Origin: Pseudoluteimonas sp047602125 | Lineage (GTDB): Bacteria > Pseudomonadota > Gammaproteobacteria > Xanthomonadales > Xanthomonadaceae | DNA: 64,000 nt | Direction: 5' to 3' | Assembly (NCBI GenBank): GCA_047602125.1 | Contig: JASGIB010000001.1 | Location: forward strand, 62,001 to 126,000 | Part shown: positions 57,305 through 64,000 of the stretch, in pieces | How the letters are laid out: every line of letters starts with the position of its first letter | Numbering within the stretch: the stretch's first letter is position 1 | Made by a program: the position numbers and the translations under genes | The notes under the pieces: generated by a model | Told to the model about the DNA's origin: nothing | The model's database searches: none | The model's input: only the letters and a program-made list of their open reading frames with translations

Positions 57305-57441
57305 GTTTATTCCCTTCAGTGGTGTGGATGGGCGACAGCGTTGCAGCCATCGCGCCTTGTGCCGCGGCGATCCCGCCTCCAAGCTATGCCTCGGATGCGG
57401 ATCGTCGATCCGCGAAATTATAGGGCTTAGCCTCCAACCCC

Positions 57442-58395
57442 ATGAACCCGACCAAGCACACCCGCCTCCTGATCCTCGGTTCCGGCCCCGCCGGCTGGAC
57501 CGCCGCCGTCTACGCCGCCCGCGCCAACCTGAAGCCGCTGGTGGTGACCGGCCTGCAGATGGGCGGGCAGCTGATGACCACGACCGAAGTCGACAACTGG
57601 CCGGGCGACGCGCACGGGTTGATGGGCCCGGACCTGATGGCGCGGATGCAGGCGCACGCGGAACGCTTCGAAACCGAAGTGGTGTTCGACCACATCCACA
57701 CCGCAGACCTGTCCAGGCGCCCGTTCCGCCTGGCCGGCGACAGCGGCGAATACACCTGCGATGCGCTGGTCATCGCGACCGGCGCGACCGCCAAGTACCT
57801 CGGCATCCCGTCGGAAGAGGAATACAAGGGCCGCGGCGTGTCCGCCTGCGCCACCTGCGACGGCTTCTTCTACAAGGACCAGGACGTGGCGGTGATCGGC
57901 GGCGGCAACACCGCGGTCGAGGAAGCGCTGTACCTGTCAAACATCGCCCGCAAGGTCTACCTCGTGCACCGCCGCGACACGCTGCGCGCGGAGAAGATCA
58001 TGCAGGACAAGCTGTTCGCGAAGATCGAGTCCGGCAAGATCGAGGCGGTCTGGCACCACACCGTGGACGAAGTGCTGGGCAACGACGCCGGCGTGACCGG
58101 CATGCGCCTGAAGTCGGTGCAGGACGGCAGCACGCGCGAGATCCCGGTGCACGGCTTCTTCGTCGCCATCGGCCATTCGCCGAACACGCAGTTGTTCGAG
58201 GGCCAGCTGGCGATGAAGAACGGCTACCTCACCATCAACACCGGCCTCGAAGGCAACGCGACGCAGACCACGGTGCCGGGCGTGTTCGCCGCCGGCGACG
58301 TCGCCGACCAGGTCTACCGGCAGGCGATCACCTCGGCCGGCTTCGGTTGCATGGCCGCGCTCGACGCCGAGAAATTCCTGGACGAGGACCACTGA
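57442..58395 (+). CDS. trxB: Thioredoxin reductase
   Basis: A 317-residue FAD/NADPH oxidoreductase that reduces thioredoxin. It has the FAD motif GSGPAGWTAAVYAA, the redox pair CATC (C136, C139), the NADPH motif GGGNTAVEEA and a C-terminal FAD motif GVFAAGDVAD. The PIN-like gene follows after 8 bp. Confidence 0.97.
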   Translation: MNPTKHTRLLILGSGPAGWTAAVYAARANLKPLVVTGLQMGGQLMTTTEVDNWPGDAHGLMGPDLMARMQAHAERFETEVVFDHIHTADLSRRPFRLAGDSGEYTCDALVIATGATAKYLGIPSEEEYKGRGVSACATCDGFFYKDQDVAVIGGGNTAVEEALYLSNIARKVYLVHRRDTLRAEKIMQDKLFAKIESGKIEAVWHHTVDEVLGNDAGVTGMRLKSVQDGSTREIPVHGFFVAIGHSPNTQLFEGQLAMKNGYLTINTGLEGNATQTTVPGVFAAGDVADQVYRQAITSAGFGCMAALDAEKFLDEDH

Positions 58396-58403
58396 GCCGC
58401 GGG

Positions 58404-59000
58404 ATGAAGACGAACTACGTCCTCATCGATTACGAGAACGTGCAGCCGAAGAACCTCGCGCTGCTCTCGCAGGAACATTTCCGGGTCGTCGTCTTCATCG
58501 GCGCCAACCAGACGAAACTGCCGGTCGAACTGGTGACCGCGATGCAGACGCTGGGTTCGCGGGCCGAATACGTGCGGATTTCTGGCAACGGCCCGAATGC
58601 GCTCGATTTCCACATCGCCTACTACATCGGGCGGCTCTCCGAACGCGACCCGGGCGGTTATTTCCACGTCGTTTCCAAGGACACCGGTTTCGATCCCCTG
58701 ATCGCCCACCTCAAGGCGAACGGCCTCCAGGCCAAGCGCTCGCCTTCGCTGGACGGCGTGCCCCCGTTGCGGGGACTGACCGAAGCGAAAGGCGACGACC
58801 AGGTCGACGCGGTGATCGAGAACCTGCGCAAGGTTCCCAAGAACCGGCCGCAGAAGGAACGCACGCTGCGCGGGACGATCGCCAACTGGTTCGGCGACAA
58901 GCTCGACGATGCCGCGCTGGATCGCATCGTCGGCGAACTGGTGAAGCGCAAGGTCATCGTCATCGACCAGGGCAAGCTCCGGTATACGCTGCCTGCCTGA
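58404..59000 (+). CDS. PIN-like domain protein, putative nuclease
   Basis: A 198-residue protein. The first 110 residues form a PIN/NYN-like domain with acidic residues in LIDYEN (D9), NALDFHIAYY and SKDTGFDPLIAHL, which fit a metal-dependent RNase active site. The last 60 residues (DDAALDRIVGELVKRKVI) resemble a winged helix that could bind nucleic acid. No cognate antitoxin is seen. It is in a run with trxB and the next gene, but its target is unknown. Confidence 0.8.
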   Translation: MKTNYVLIDYENVQPKNLALLSQEHFRVVVFIGANQTKLPVELVTAMQTLGSRAEYVRISGNGPNALDFHIAYYIGRLSERDPGGYFHVVSKDTGFDPLIAHLKANGLQAKRSPSLDGVPPLRGLTEAKGDDQVDAVIENLRKVPKNRPQKERTLRGTIANWFGDKLDDAALDRIVGELVKRKVIVIDQGKLRYTLPA

Positions 59001-59004
59001 GCGC

Positions 59005-60129
59005 GTGCGCATCCTCCTCCATCGCGCGCTGTCCGAAATCCCCGCCCCCGACTGGGATGCGCTGCACGACGGGCGCAATCCGTTCGTGTCGCATGCCTTT
59101 CTTTCGGGACTCGAGGAAACCGGTTGCCTGCGCGAGGAATGGGGCTGGCAGCCTTGCCACGCCGGCCTGTGGGATGGCGAAGCGCTGGTCGCCGCAGCGC
59201 CGGGTTACCTCAAGACCAATTCTCACGGCGAATTCGTGTTCGACCACGCCTGGGCGCACGCCTACGCGCAGCACGGCCTCGACTATTTCCCCAAGTGGCT
59301 GTGCGCGGTGCCCTACTCGCCCGTGACGGGACCGCGCCTGCTGGCACCCGACGACGCGGCACGCCTGGAATTGCTCGAAGCCATCGCCGGGTTCGTCCGG
59401 AAAACCGAGTTGTCTTCCGCGCACGTGAATTTCCACGATGAAGCCGAAGACGCCGCCTTCGCCCCCGATTGGCTGCCCCGCGAAGACGTGCAATACCACT
59501 GGCGCAACGATGCCGGCTGGAGGTCGTTCGACGATTTCCTCGCGGCGATGGACCACAAGCACCGCAAGAACATCCGCCAGGAACGACGCAAGGTGCGCGA
59601 AGCCGGGATTTCGTTCCGGATCGTGCACGGCGACGAAGCGAGCGCGGCCGACCTGGCCGCGATGCACGGTTTCTACCTGCGCACCTTCGCCGATTACGGC
59701 AATTCGCCGGCGCTGACGCCGGAATTCCTGCACCACCTCGCCCGCGCGATGCCGCGCAACCTGGTGATCGTGCTCGGCGAGCGCGATGGCCAGCCGGTTT
59801 CCGGCGCGTTGTGCCTGCGCGGCGGCGATACGCTATACGGCCGCTATTGGGGCGCTTCCGAACCGGCGCCGGGCCTGCATTTCGAAACCTGCTACTACCA
59901 GGGCATCGACTACTGCCTGCGCGAGGGATTGCGCATGTTCGAACCCGGCGCGCAGGGCGAGCACAAGCTCGCGCGCGGGTTCCTGCCGGTGATCGTGCGC
60001 AGCCGGCACTGGATCGCCGATCCGCGATTCGCCGACGCGTTGCGCGGCTGGTGCCGCGACGAGCGCCGCGCCACGCGCGATTACGCGGCGATGCTGGCCT
60101 CGCATTCGCCGTTCAAGTCGGTCGAATGA
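59005..60129 (+). CDS. FemAB-like acyltransferase (DUF482/PF04339 type)
   Basis: A 374-residue protein resembling the peptidogalycan/FemAB-like branch of the GNAT superfamily. Typical blocks are NPFVSHAFLSGLEETG, LKTNSHGEFVFDHAWA, KNIRQERRKVRE and ASEPAPGLHFETCYYQGIDY. The substrate is unknown; FemAB relatives transfer aminoacyl or acyl groups. The start is GTG 4 bp after the preceding stop and the end overlaps aat by 4 bp (ATGA). Confidence 0.88.
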   Translation: MRILLHRALSEIPAPDWDALHDGRNPFVSHAFLSGLEETGCLREEWGWQPCHAGLWDGEALVAAAPGYLKTNSHGEFVFDHAWAHAYAQHGLDYFPKWLCAVPYSPVTGPRLLAPDDAARLELLEAIAGFVRKTELSSAHVNFHDEAEDAAFAPDWLPREDVQYHWRNDAGWRSFDDFLAAMDHKHRKNIRQERRKVREAGISFRIVHGDEASAADLAAMHGFYLRTFADYGNSPALTPEFLHHLARAMPRNLVIVLGERDGQPVSGALCLRGGDTLYGRYWGASEPAPGLHFETCYYQGIDYCLREGLRMFEPGAQGEHKLARGFLPVIVRSRHWIADPRFADALRGWCRDERRATRDYAAMLASHSPFKSVE

Positions 60130-60860
60130 ACCTGCGCCTGCCCATGCTCGATGCCGACCCGGCATCCCCGTTCCCGCCGGCGGACACCGCGCTGCGCGAG
60201 CCCGATGGCCTATTGGCGATGGGCGGCGACCTGTCGCCGGTGCGCCTGCTCAATGCCTATGTGCACGGCGCCTTCCCGTGGTTTTCCGCGGGCCAGCCGA
60301 TCCTGTGGTGGTCGCCGGATCCGCGCACGGTGTTCCGCAGCGATGGCGTGCGCCTGTCCTCGCGCATGCGCCGGCAATTCCGCCGCAGCGATTGGAGGAT
60401 CGTCGCCGACCAGGATTTCGATGCGGTGATCGCCGCCTGCGCGAGCGCCCCGCGACCGGGGCAGGACGGCACCTGGATCACCCCCGGGATGCGGGCGGCC
60501 TATGGCGAACTGCATCGCCTCGGCCATGCCCATTCGATCGAGGTGCGCGACGGTGGCGATCGCCTTGTCGGCGGGCTCTACGGCGTCGCCATCGGCCGCA
60601 TGTTCTTCGGCGAAAGCATGTTCAGCGCCGAATCCGGCGGTTCCAAGGCCGCGCTCGCCGGGCTTGCGCATCGCCTGCGCGAATGGGGCTGGCCGCTGCT
60701 CGACGCGCAGGTCGGCAACCCGCACCTCGCCACGCTCGGCGCCGAGGCCTGGACGCGGCCGCGTTTCCTCGAGTCCATCGCCGGTTTGTGCGCGCAGCCG
60801 GGAAATCCCGGTGCCTGGGCCGGAACCTTCGACGCCCTGCCCACCTCCGCGCTGGGCTGA
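60126..60860 (+). CDS. aat: Leucyl/phenylalanyl-tRNA-protein transferase
   Basis: A 244-residue enzyme that adds Leu or Phe to N-terminal Lys or Arg and marks the protein for ClpS/ClpAP. The family blocks GLLAMGGDLSPVRLLNAY, FPWFSAGQPILWWSPDPR and IGRMFFGESMFS are intact. The ATG overlaps the previous stop. infA and clpA nearby recall the E. coli order of N-end-rule genes. Confidence 0.97.
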   Translation: MNLRLPMLDADPASPFPPADTALREPDGLLAMGGDLSPVRLLNAYVHGAFPWFSAGQPILWWSPDPRTVFRSDGVRLSSRMRRQFRRSDWRIVADQDFDAVIAACASAPRPGQDGTWITPGMRAAYGELHRLGHAHSIEVRDGGDRLVGGLYGVAIGRMFFGESMFSAESGGSKAALAGLAHRLREWGWPLLDAQVGNPHLATLGAEAWTRPRFLESIAGLCAQPGNPGAWAGTFDALPTSALG

Positions 60861-60939
60861 GGGGTTCCCCGCCCGCGGGGCGTCGCGTGGCATAATACCG
60901 GACTTTCGGGCCCGGCACGGGCCTCGCGACAGGACCACA

Positions 60940-61158
60940 GTGGCAAAAGACGACGTCATCGAATTCGAGGGAACGATCTCCGAAACCCTCCCGAACACCA
61001 TGTTCCGGGTGAAGCTGGAGAACGGCCACGAGATCATCGCCCACATCTCCGGGCGCATGCGCAAGAACTACATCCGCATCCTGACCGGCGACAAGGTCAA
61101 GGTGGAGATGACGCCGTACGACCTGACCAAGGGCCGGATCACCTACCGCCATCGCTGA
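60940..61158 (+). CDS. infA: Translation initiation factor IF-1
   Basis: A 72-residue OB-fold factor that binds the 30S A site. The sequence AKDDVIEFEGTISETLPN and the C-terminal MTPYDLTKGRITYRHR match IF-1 closely. The start is GTG with an AGGA site 8 bases upstream. A terminator follows directly. Confidence 0.98.
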   Translation: MAKDDVIEFEGTISETLPNTMFRVKLENGHEIIAHISGRMRKNYIRILTGDKVKVEMTPYDLTKGRITYRHR

Positions 61159-61177
61159 GGCGTGCGGCGGACGACAA

Positions 61178-61210
61178 GAAAAAGGCGGCCATCGGCCGCC
61201 TTTTTCGTTC
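61178..61210. repeat. 33-bp direct repeat, copy 1 (contains the infA terminator)
   Basis: This 33-bp sequence is identical to 62645-62677. It holds a terminator hairpin plus its flanking bases (begins GAAAAAGGCGG, ends TTTTTCGTTC). The sequences outside the repeat differ at both copies. The two copies flank the S41 peptidase gene. Confidence 0.95.
61179..61205. terminator. Bidirectional terminator after infA
   Basis: A perfect 12-bp stem (AAAAAGGCGGCC pairing with GGCCGCCTTTTT) has an ATC loop, so each strand has a U-tract. It ends infA on one strand and the S41 peptidase gene on the other. Confidence 0.93.
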
Positions 61211-61226
61211 ACGGCCCCGCGGCACG

Positions 61227-62570
61227 CTATTTCGCGTGAGGCGCGCGGAGCAGAAGTCCTGCCGCCTCTGCGCTCATCGGTTGCCCGACCGCTTCCAACG
61301 CTTTCGCAAGCACGGGATCCCGCTGGGCTGCGATGTCCGCCTGCGTCGGATTGACCAGGATGTCCGGGGCGACGCCGTGTTTTTCCAGGCGACCGCCGTC
61401 GGGCATGACCAGGTCGCCGATGGTGACGCTCACCGTGCCGACGGTGAGGTAGTCGCCGCGCTTGACCGTCGCGTCGTGTTCTTGTCCGACGTTGACCGAA
61501 CCCGCGCTGCGATCGCCGATCACGATTCCTCGCCCGGTCAATTGCAGCGTGCGAGCGAGTATCTCGGACGCGGAGGCCGATTGCGCATCGATGAGGGCCA
61601 CCACGTTCCCGGTGAAAGCGCCATTGCCGCGCCCTGGCGCTTTCAATTCATCGCTTTTCCCGCGAAGCCTTTCCGTGGCCACGATGATGTCCTTGTCGAA
61701 CAAGCCACCCAGCAGCTTCTTGAGCGCCGCGACACTGCCGCCGCCATTTCCGCGCAAATCGAGAATCAGGGTGTCGTGTTTCCGTGCCGCGGAAATGATC
61801 TGGTCCGGGTCGTTGTCGTACACGTCGAACTCGTGGAATTTGGCGATCAGCACGCCAGGCGCGGCCTCGACCATCCTCAGCGGGAATTCGCGCCTATACC
61901 TGTCGCTACGATCATCGATCCTCGCCCAGCCATTGTCGGCGTCCTCACCCTGCAACGCCAGGACCTTGCTGCGCGCCTTCACTTCCGCGGCGAGGTCGAG
62001 TTCGCGCGCGGTTCCGTCGGGCGCCCTCAACACCACGTGCAGGCCGGGTTGCGGGCGCAACACGTCGAAGATGTATTCGATCTTCCATAACGTATCGCGC
62101 GTCACCTGCATGCCGTTGATCGATTCCAGCAGATCCCCGGGATGGACGCCCTGCTTTTGCGCATCGCTGCCCCGATCCACTTCTAGGATCATGCCTCGTT
62201 CGCCCACGATGCCTGCCTCCCAGCCGTAATCCACGTCGATGTTCTGGAACGGGGGGATGAAATACGTATGCGAATCGTCGAAGTCCAGCGTGTATTGCGC
62301 GATCGCCGCCAGTGCTTCGCCATTCGAGTGCGCCGCATCGATTCGCTGCCTCGCGGCCGTTGCCATCGCAGCGGGATCCCTGCCTGCGAAGGCAGGGTCG
62401 TAATAATTTTCCCGGATCTCGCGTACTACATCCTCGAACATGCCCTGGAGGCGTTGGCGGTCGGCTTCGCGCATCTTGCCCGGGGCCCCTTGCGCGAGCG
62501 CAAGAGATGCGGGAATGCAAAGGCACAGCCATAGCCATGCGATGAAACGCTTCCCGTTCGGTTTCGACAT
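61227..62570 (-). CDS. S41-family peptidase (CtpA-like)
   Basis: A 447-residue secreted peptidase. A signal peptide (about 1-27) is followed by a tricorn-core N-terminal domain, a PDZ-like region (GERGMILEVDRGSDAQKQGV, then DLLESINGMQV) and the S41 catalytic domain with DTLILDLRGNGGG and the SASASE motif at 331-336 carrying the predicted Ser nucleophile. It should cleave periplasmic proteins at the C-terminus. It lies between infA and clpA, which usually converge directly, and is flanked by a 33-bp repeat. Confidence 0.92.
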   Translation of the reverse strand: MSKPNGKRFIAWLWLCLCIPASLALAQGAPGKMREADRQRLQGMFEDVVREIRENYYDPAFAGRDPAAMATAARQRIDAAHSNGEALAAIAQYTLDFDDSHTYFIPPFQNIDVDYGWEAGIVGERGMILEVDRGSDAQKQGVHPGDLLESINGMQVTRDTLWKIEYIFDVLRPQPGLHVVLRAPDGTARELDLAAEVKARSKVLALQGEDADNGWARIDDRSDRYRREFPLRMVEAAPGVLIAKFHEFDVYDNDPDQIISAARKHDTLILDLRGNGGGSVAALKKLLGGLFDKDIIVATERLRGKSDELKAPGRGNGAFTGNVVALIDAQSASASEILARTLQLTGRGIVIGDRSAGSVNVGQEHDATVKRGDYLTVGTVSVTIGDLVMPDGGRLEKHGVAPDILVNPTQADIAAQRDPVLAKALEAVGQPMSAEAAGLLLRAPHAK

Positions 62571-62644
62571 GACCGCCCCAGTGCCTTCGACAACCCGAGC
62601 CCCCCAGCATCTTAACGGCTCGCCGGTAGAGCGGCATGCGCCAC

Positions 62645-62677
62645 GAAAAAGGCGGCCATCGGCCGCCTTTTTCGTTC
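62645..62677. repeat. 33-bp direct repeat, copy 2 (contains the clpA terminator)
   Basis: Identical over 33 bp to 61178-61210 and in the same orientation, as shown by the ATC loop. It lies just after the clpA stop. The preceding and following bases differ from copy 1. Confidence 0.95.
62646..62672. terminator. Bidirectional terminator after clpA
   Basis: It has the same 12-bp stem, ATC loop and A5/T5 flanks as the terminator at 61179. On the minus strand it starts 19 bases after the clpA stop. Confidence 0.93.
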
Positions 62678-62690
62678 CCGCGAATCGCCG

Positions 62691-64000
62691 TCATTCGACC
62701 ACGGCGGGCAACAGCTTCTCCGGTTCGGGCTGTGCCTCAACCACCAGCTCGCCGTCGCGCGCATCGATGTTCACCCGCCCGCCATTGGCGAGCTTGCCGA
62801 ACAGCAGCTCGTCCGCCAGCGGGCGCTTGATCCGGTCTTGGATCAGCCGCGCCATCGGCCGCGCGCCCATCAGCGGATCGAAGCCGTTCTGCGCCAGCCA
62901 GTCGCGCGCCGCCGGGGTCGCCGACAGCGTGACCGACTTCTCGTGCAATTGGGTCTCGAGCTCGATCAGGAACTTGTCGACCACGCGCAGGATGTGGTCG
63001 AAGCCCAGCGCCTGGAACTGCACGACGGCATCGAGCCGGTTGCGGAATTCCGGGCTGAAGCCGCGGCGGATGGTTTCCATCGCGTCGGTGCTGTGGTCCT
63101 GCTTGGTGAAGCCGATGCTGCGCCGGGCCGCCTGCGCCGCGCCGGCGTTCGTGGTCATCACCAGGATCACGTTGCGGAAGTTCGCTTCGCGGCCATTGGT
63201 GTCGGTGAGCACGCCGCGATCCATGACCTGCAACAGGATATTGAAGATGTCCGGATGCGCCTTCTCGACCTCGTCCAGAAGCAGCACGCAATGCGGCGTC
63301 TTGACGATCTTCTCGGTCAGCAGGCCGCCCTGGTCGAAGCCGACGTAGCCCGGCGGCGCCCCGATCAGGCGGCTGACCGAATGCGGTTCCATGTACTCGG
63401 ACATGTCGAACCGCACGAGCTCGATGCCCAACTGCAGCGCGAGCTGCTTGGTCACCTCGGTCTTGCCGACGCCGGTGGGGCCGGCGAACAGGAAGTTGCC
63501 GATCGGCTTGTCCGGGTTGCCGAGGCCGCTGCGCGCGAGCTTGATCGCGGACGCGAGCGTCTCGATCGCTGGATCCTGGCCGAAGATCACCATCTTCAGG
63601 TTGCGCTCGAGGTGCTGCAGCACGTCCTTGTCGGAGGTGCTGACCTGCTTGGCCGGGATCCGCGCCATCTTCGCCACGATGGTCTCGATTTCCTCGACAT
63701 CGATCAGGCTCTTGCGCGTTTCCGGCGGCAGCAGCCGCTGGCGCGCGCCGGCTTCGTCGATCACGTCGATGGCCTTGTCAGGCAACAGGCGGTCGCCGAT
63801 GTGCTTGACCGACAGGTCCACCGCGGCCTTGATCGCGTCGTCGGCGTAGCTGACGCCGTGGTGCTGCTCGTAGCGAGGCTTCAGGCCCTGCAGGATCTCG
63901 ACCGCCTCGCCCACCGTGGGCTCGACGATGTCGATCTTCTGGAAGCGCCGCGCCAGCGCGCGGTCCTTCTCGAAGATGCCGCGGTATTCCTCGAACGTGG
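62691..64000 (-). CDS. clpA: ATP-dependent Clp protease ATP-binding subunit ClpA (3' part)
   Basis: The frame is open to the window edge, so the N-terminus is missing; 436 residues are seen. It begins in the first AAA+ domain (EYRGIFEKDRALARRFQKI) and includes the linker, the second AAA+ module with Walker A GPTGVGKT and Walker B LLLDEVEKAH, and a C-terminus that ends in a Val/Glu-rich tail. ClpA unfolds substrates for ClpP, including N-end-rule substrates made by Aat, encoded nearby. Confidence 0.97.
   Translation of the reverse strand, partial: TFEEYRGIFEKDRALARRFQKIDIVEPTVGEAVEILQGLKPRYEQHHGVSYADDAIKAAVDLSVKHIGDRLLPDKAIDVIDEAGARQRLLPPETRKSLIDVEEIETIVAKMARIPAKQVSTSDKDVLQHLERNLKMVIFGQDPAIETLASAIKLARSGLGNPDKPIGNFLFAGPTGVGKTEVTKQLALQLGIELVRFDMSEYMEPHSVSRLIGAPPGYVGFDQGGLLTEKIVKTPHCVLLLDEVEKAHPDIFNILLQVMDRGVLTDTNGREANFRNVILVMTTNAGAAQAARRSIGFTKQDHSTDAMETIRRGFSPEFRNRLDAVVQFQALGFDHILRVVDKFLIELETQLHEKSVTLSATPAARDWLAQNGFDPLMGARPMARLIQDRIKRPLADELLFGKLANGGRVNIDARDGELVVEAQPEPEKLLPAVVE

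Overview
The window is high-GC DNA whose genes fit a Gammaproteobacterium of the Xanthomonadaceae (Lysobacter/Luteimonas-like). This rests on gene content and order (cmk-rpsA-ihfB-lapAB with sugar-nucleotide genes; rlmN-pilF-rodZ-yfgM-bamB-der; guaB/guaA; ftsK-lolA-rarA; aat-infA with clpA) and on protein sequence; there is no rRNA to confirm it. Coding density is very high. Many neighbours overlap by 4 bp (ATGA, GTGA or TTGA), and GTG and TTG starts are common. No stretch above 300 bases lacks a gene; the largest gaps are 18300-18534 and 23359-23568.

Region by region. 1-3002: end of an RND efflux permease gene and a DUF4386 membrane protein. 3140-3448: an AT-richer orphan ORF. 3518-6966 (minus): a secreted small protein, agmatine deiminase, N-carbamoylputrescine amidase (putrescine synthesis) and a TraB-family protein. 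7096-7221: ribosomal protein L36. 7353-15595: cmk, rpsA, ihfB, lapA, lapB, then a polyprenyl-phosphate sugar-phosphate transferase, a WbpM/CapD-type dehydratase and galU (surface polysaccharide). galU carries a one-base frameshift. 15718-19050: five genes of unknown function alternating between two families (A-B-A-B-A). 19096-23358 (minus): a fatty-acid oxidation operon (PsrA-like TetR regulator, FadN-type bifunctional enzyme, thiolase) with a PsrA-type operator upstream. 23569-30228: ndk, rlmN, pilF, rodZ, yfgM, bamB, der. 30294-33619: a Cys-rich lipoprotein, mobA, a rhodanese-MoeB fusion, a DUF2272 protein. 33664-39222: folD, guaB (frameshifted), a small membrane protein, guaA, tadA, orn. 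39238-43761: a beta-propeller diguanylate cyclase and a cardiolipin synthase. 43816-47760: ppsA, its regulator ppsR, and a DUF1249 protein. 47811-48008: tRNA-Glu and tRNA-Ala. 48062-51556 (minus): a copper-resistance operon (MerR regulator, His-rich DUF4396 membrane protein, CopA, CopB) with a MerR-type promoter. 51630-51657: a candidate XerCD/dif-like recombination site. 51705-57304 (minus): rarA, lolA, ftsK, ald. 57442-61158: trxB, a PIN-like nuclease candidate, a FemAB-like acyltransferase, aat, infA. 61227-62570: an S41 peptidase between two identical 33-bp terminator repeats. 62691-64000: 3' part of clpA.

The strongest candidate for something undescribed is the alternating A-B-A-B-A locus. 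Next are the dif-like site beside the copper operon and the S41 gene between duplicated terminators. The galU and guaB frameshifts show the same change (an extra T turning GTC into GTTC), so an assembly error must be excluded before biology is inferred.
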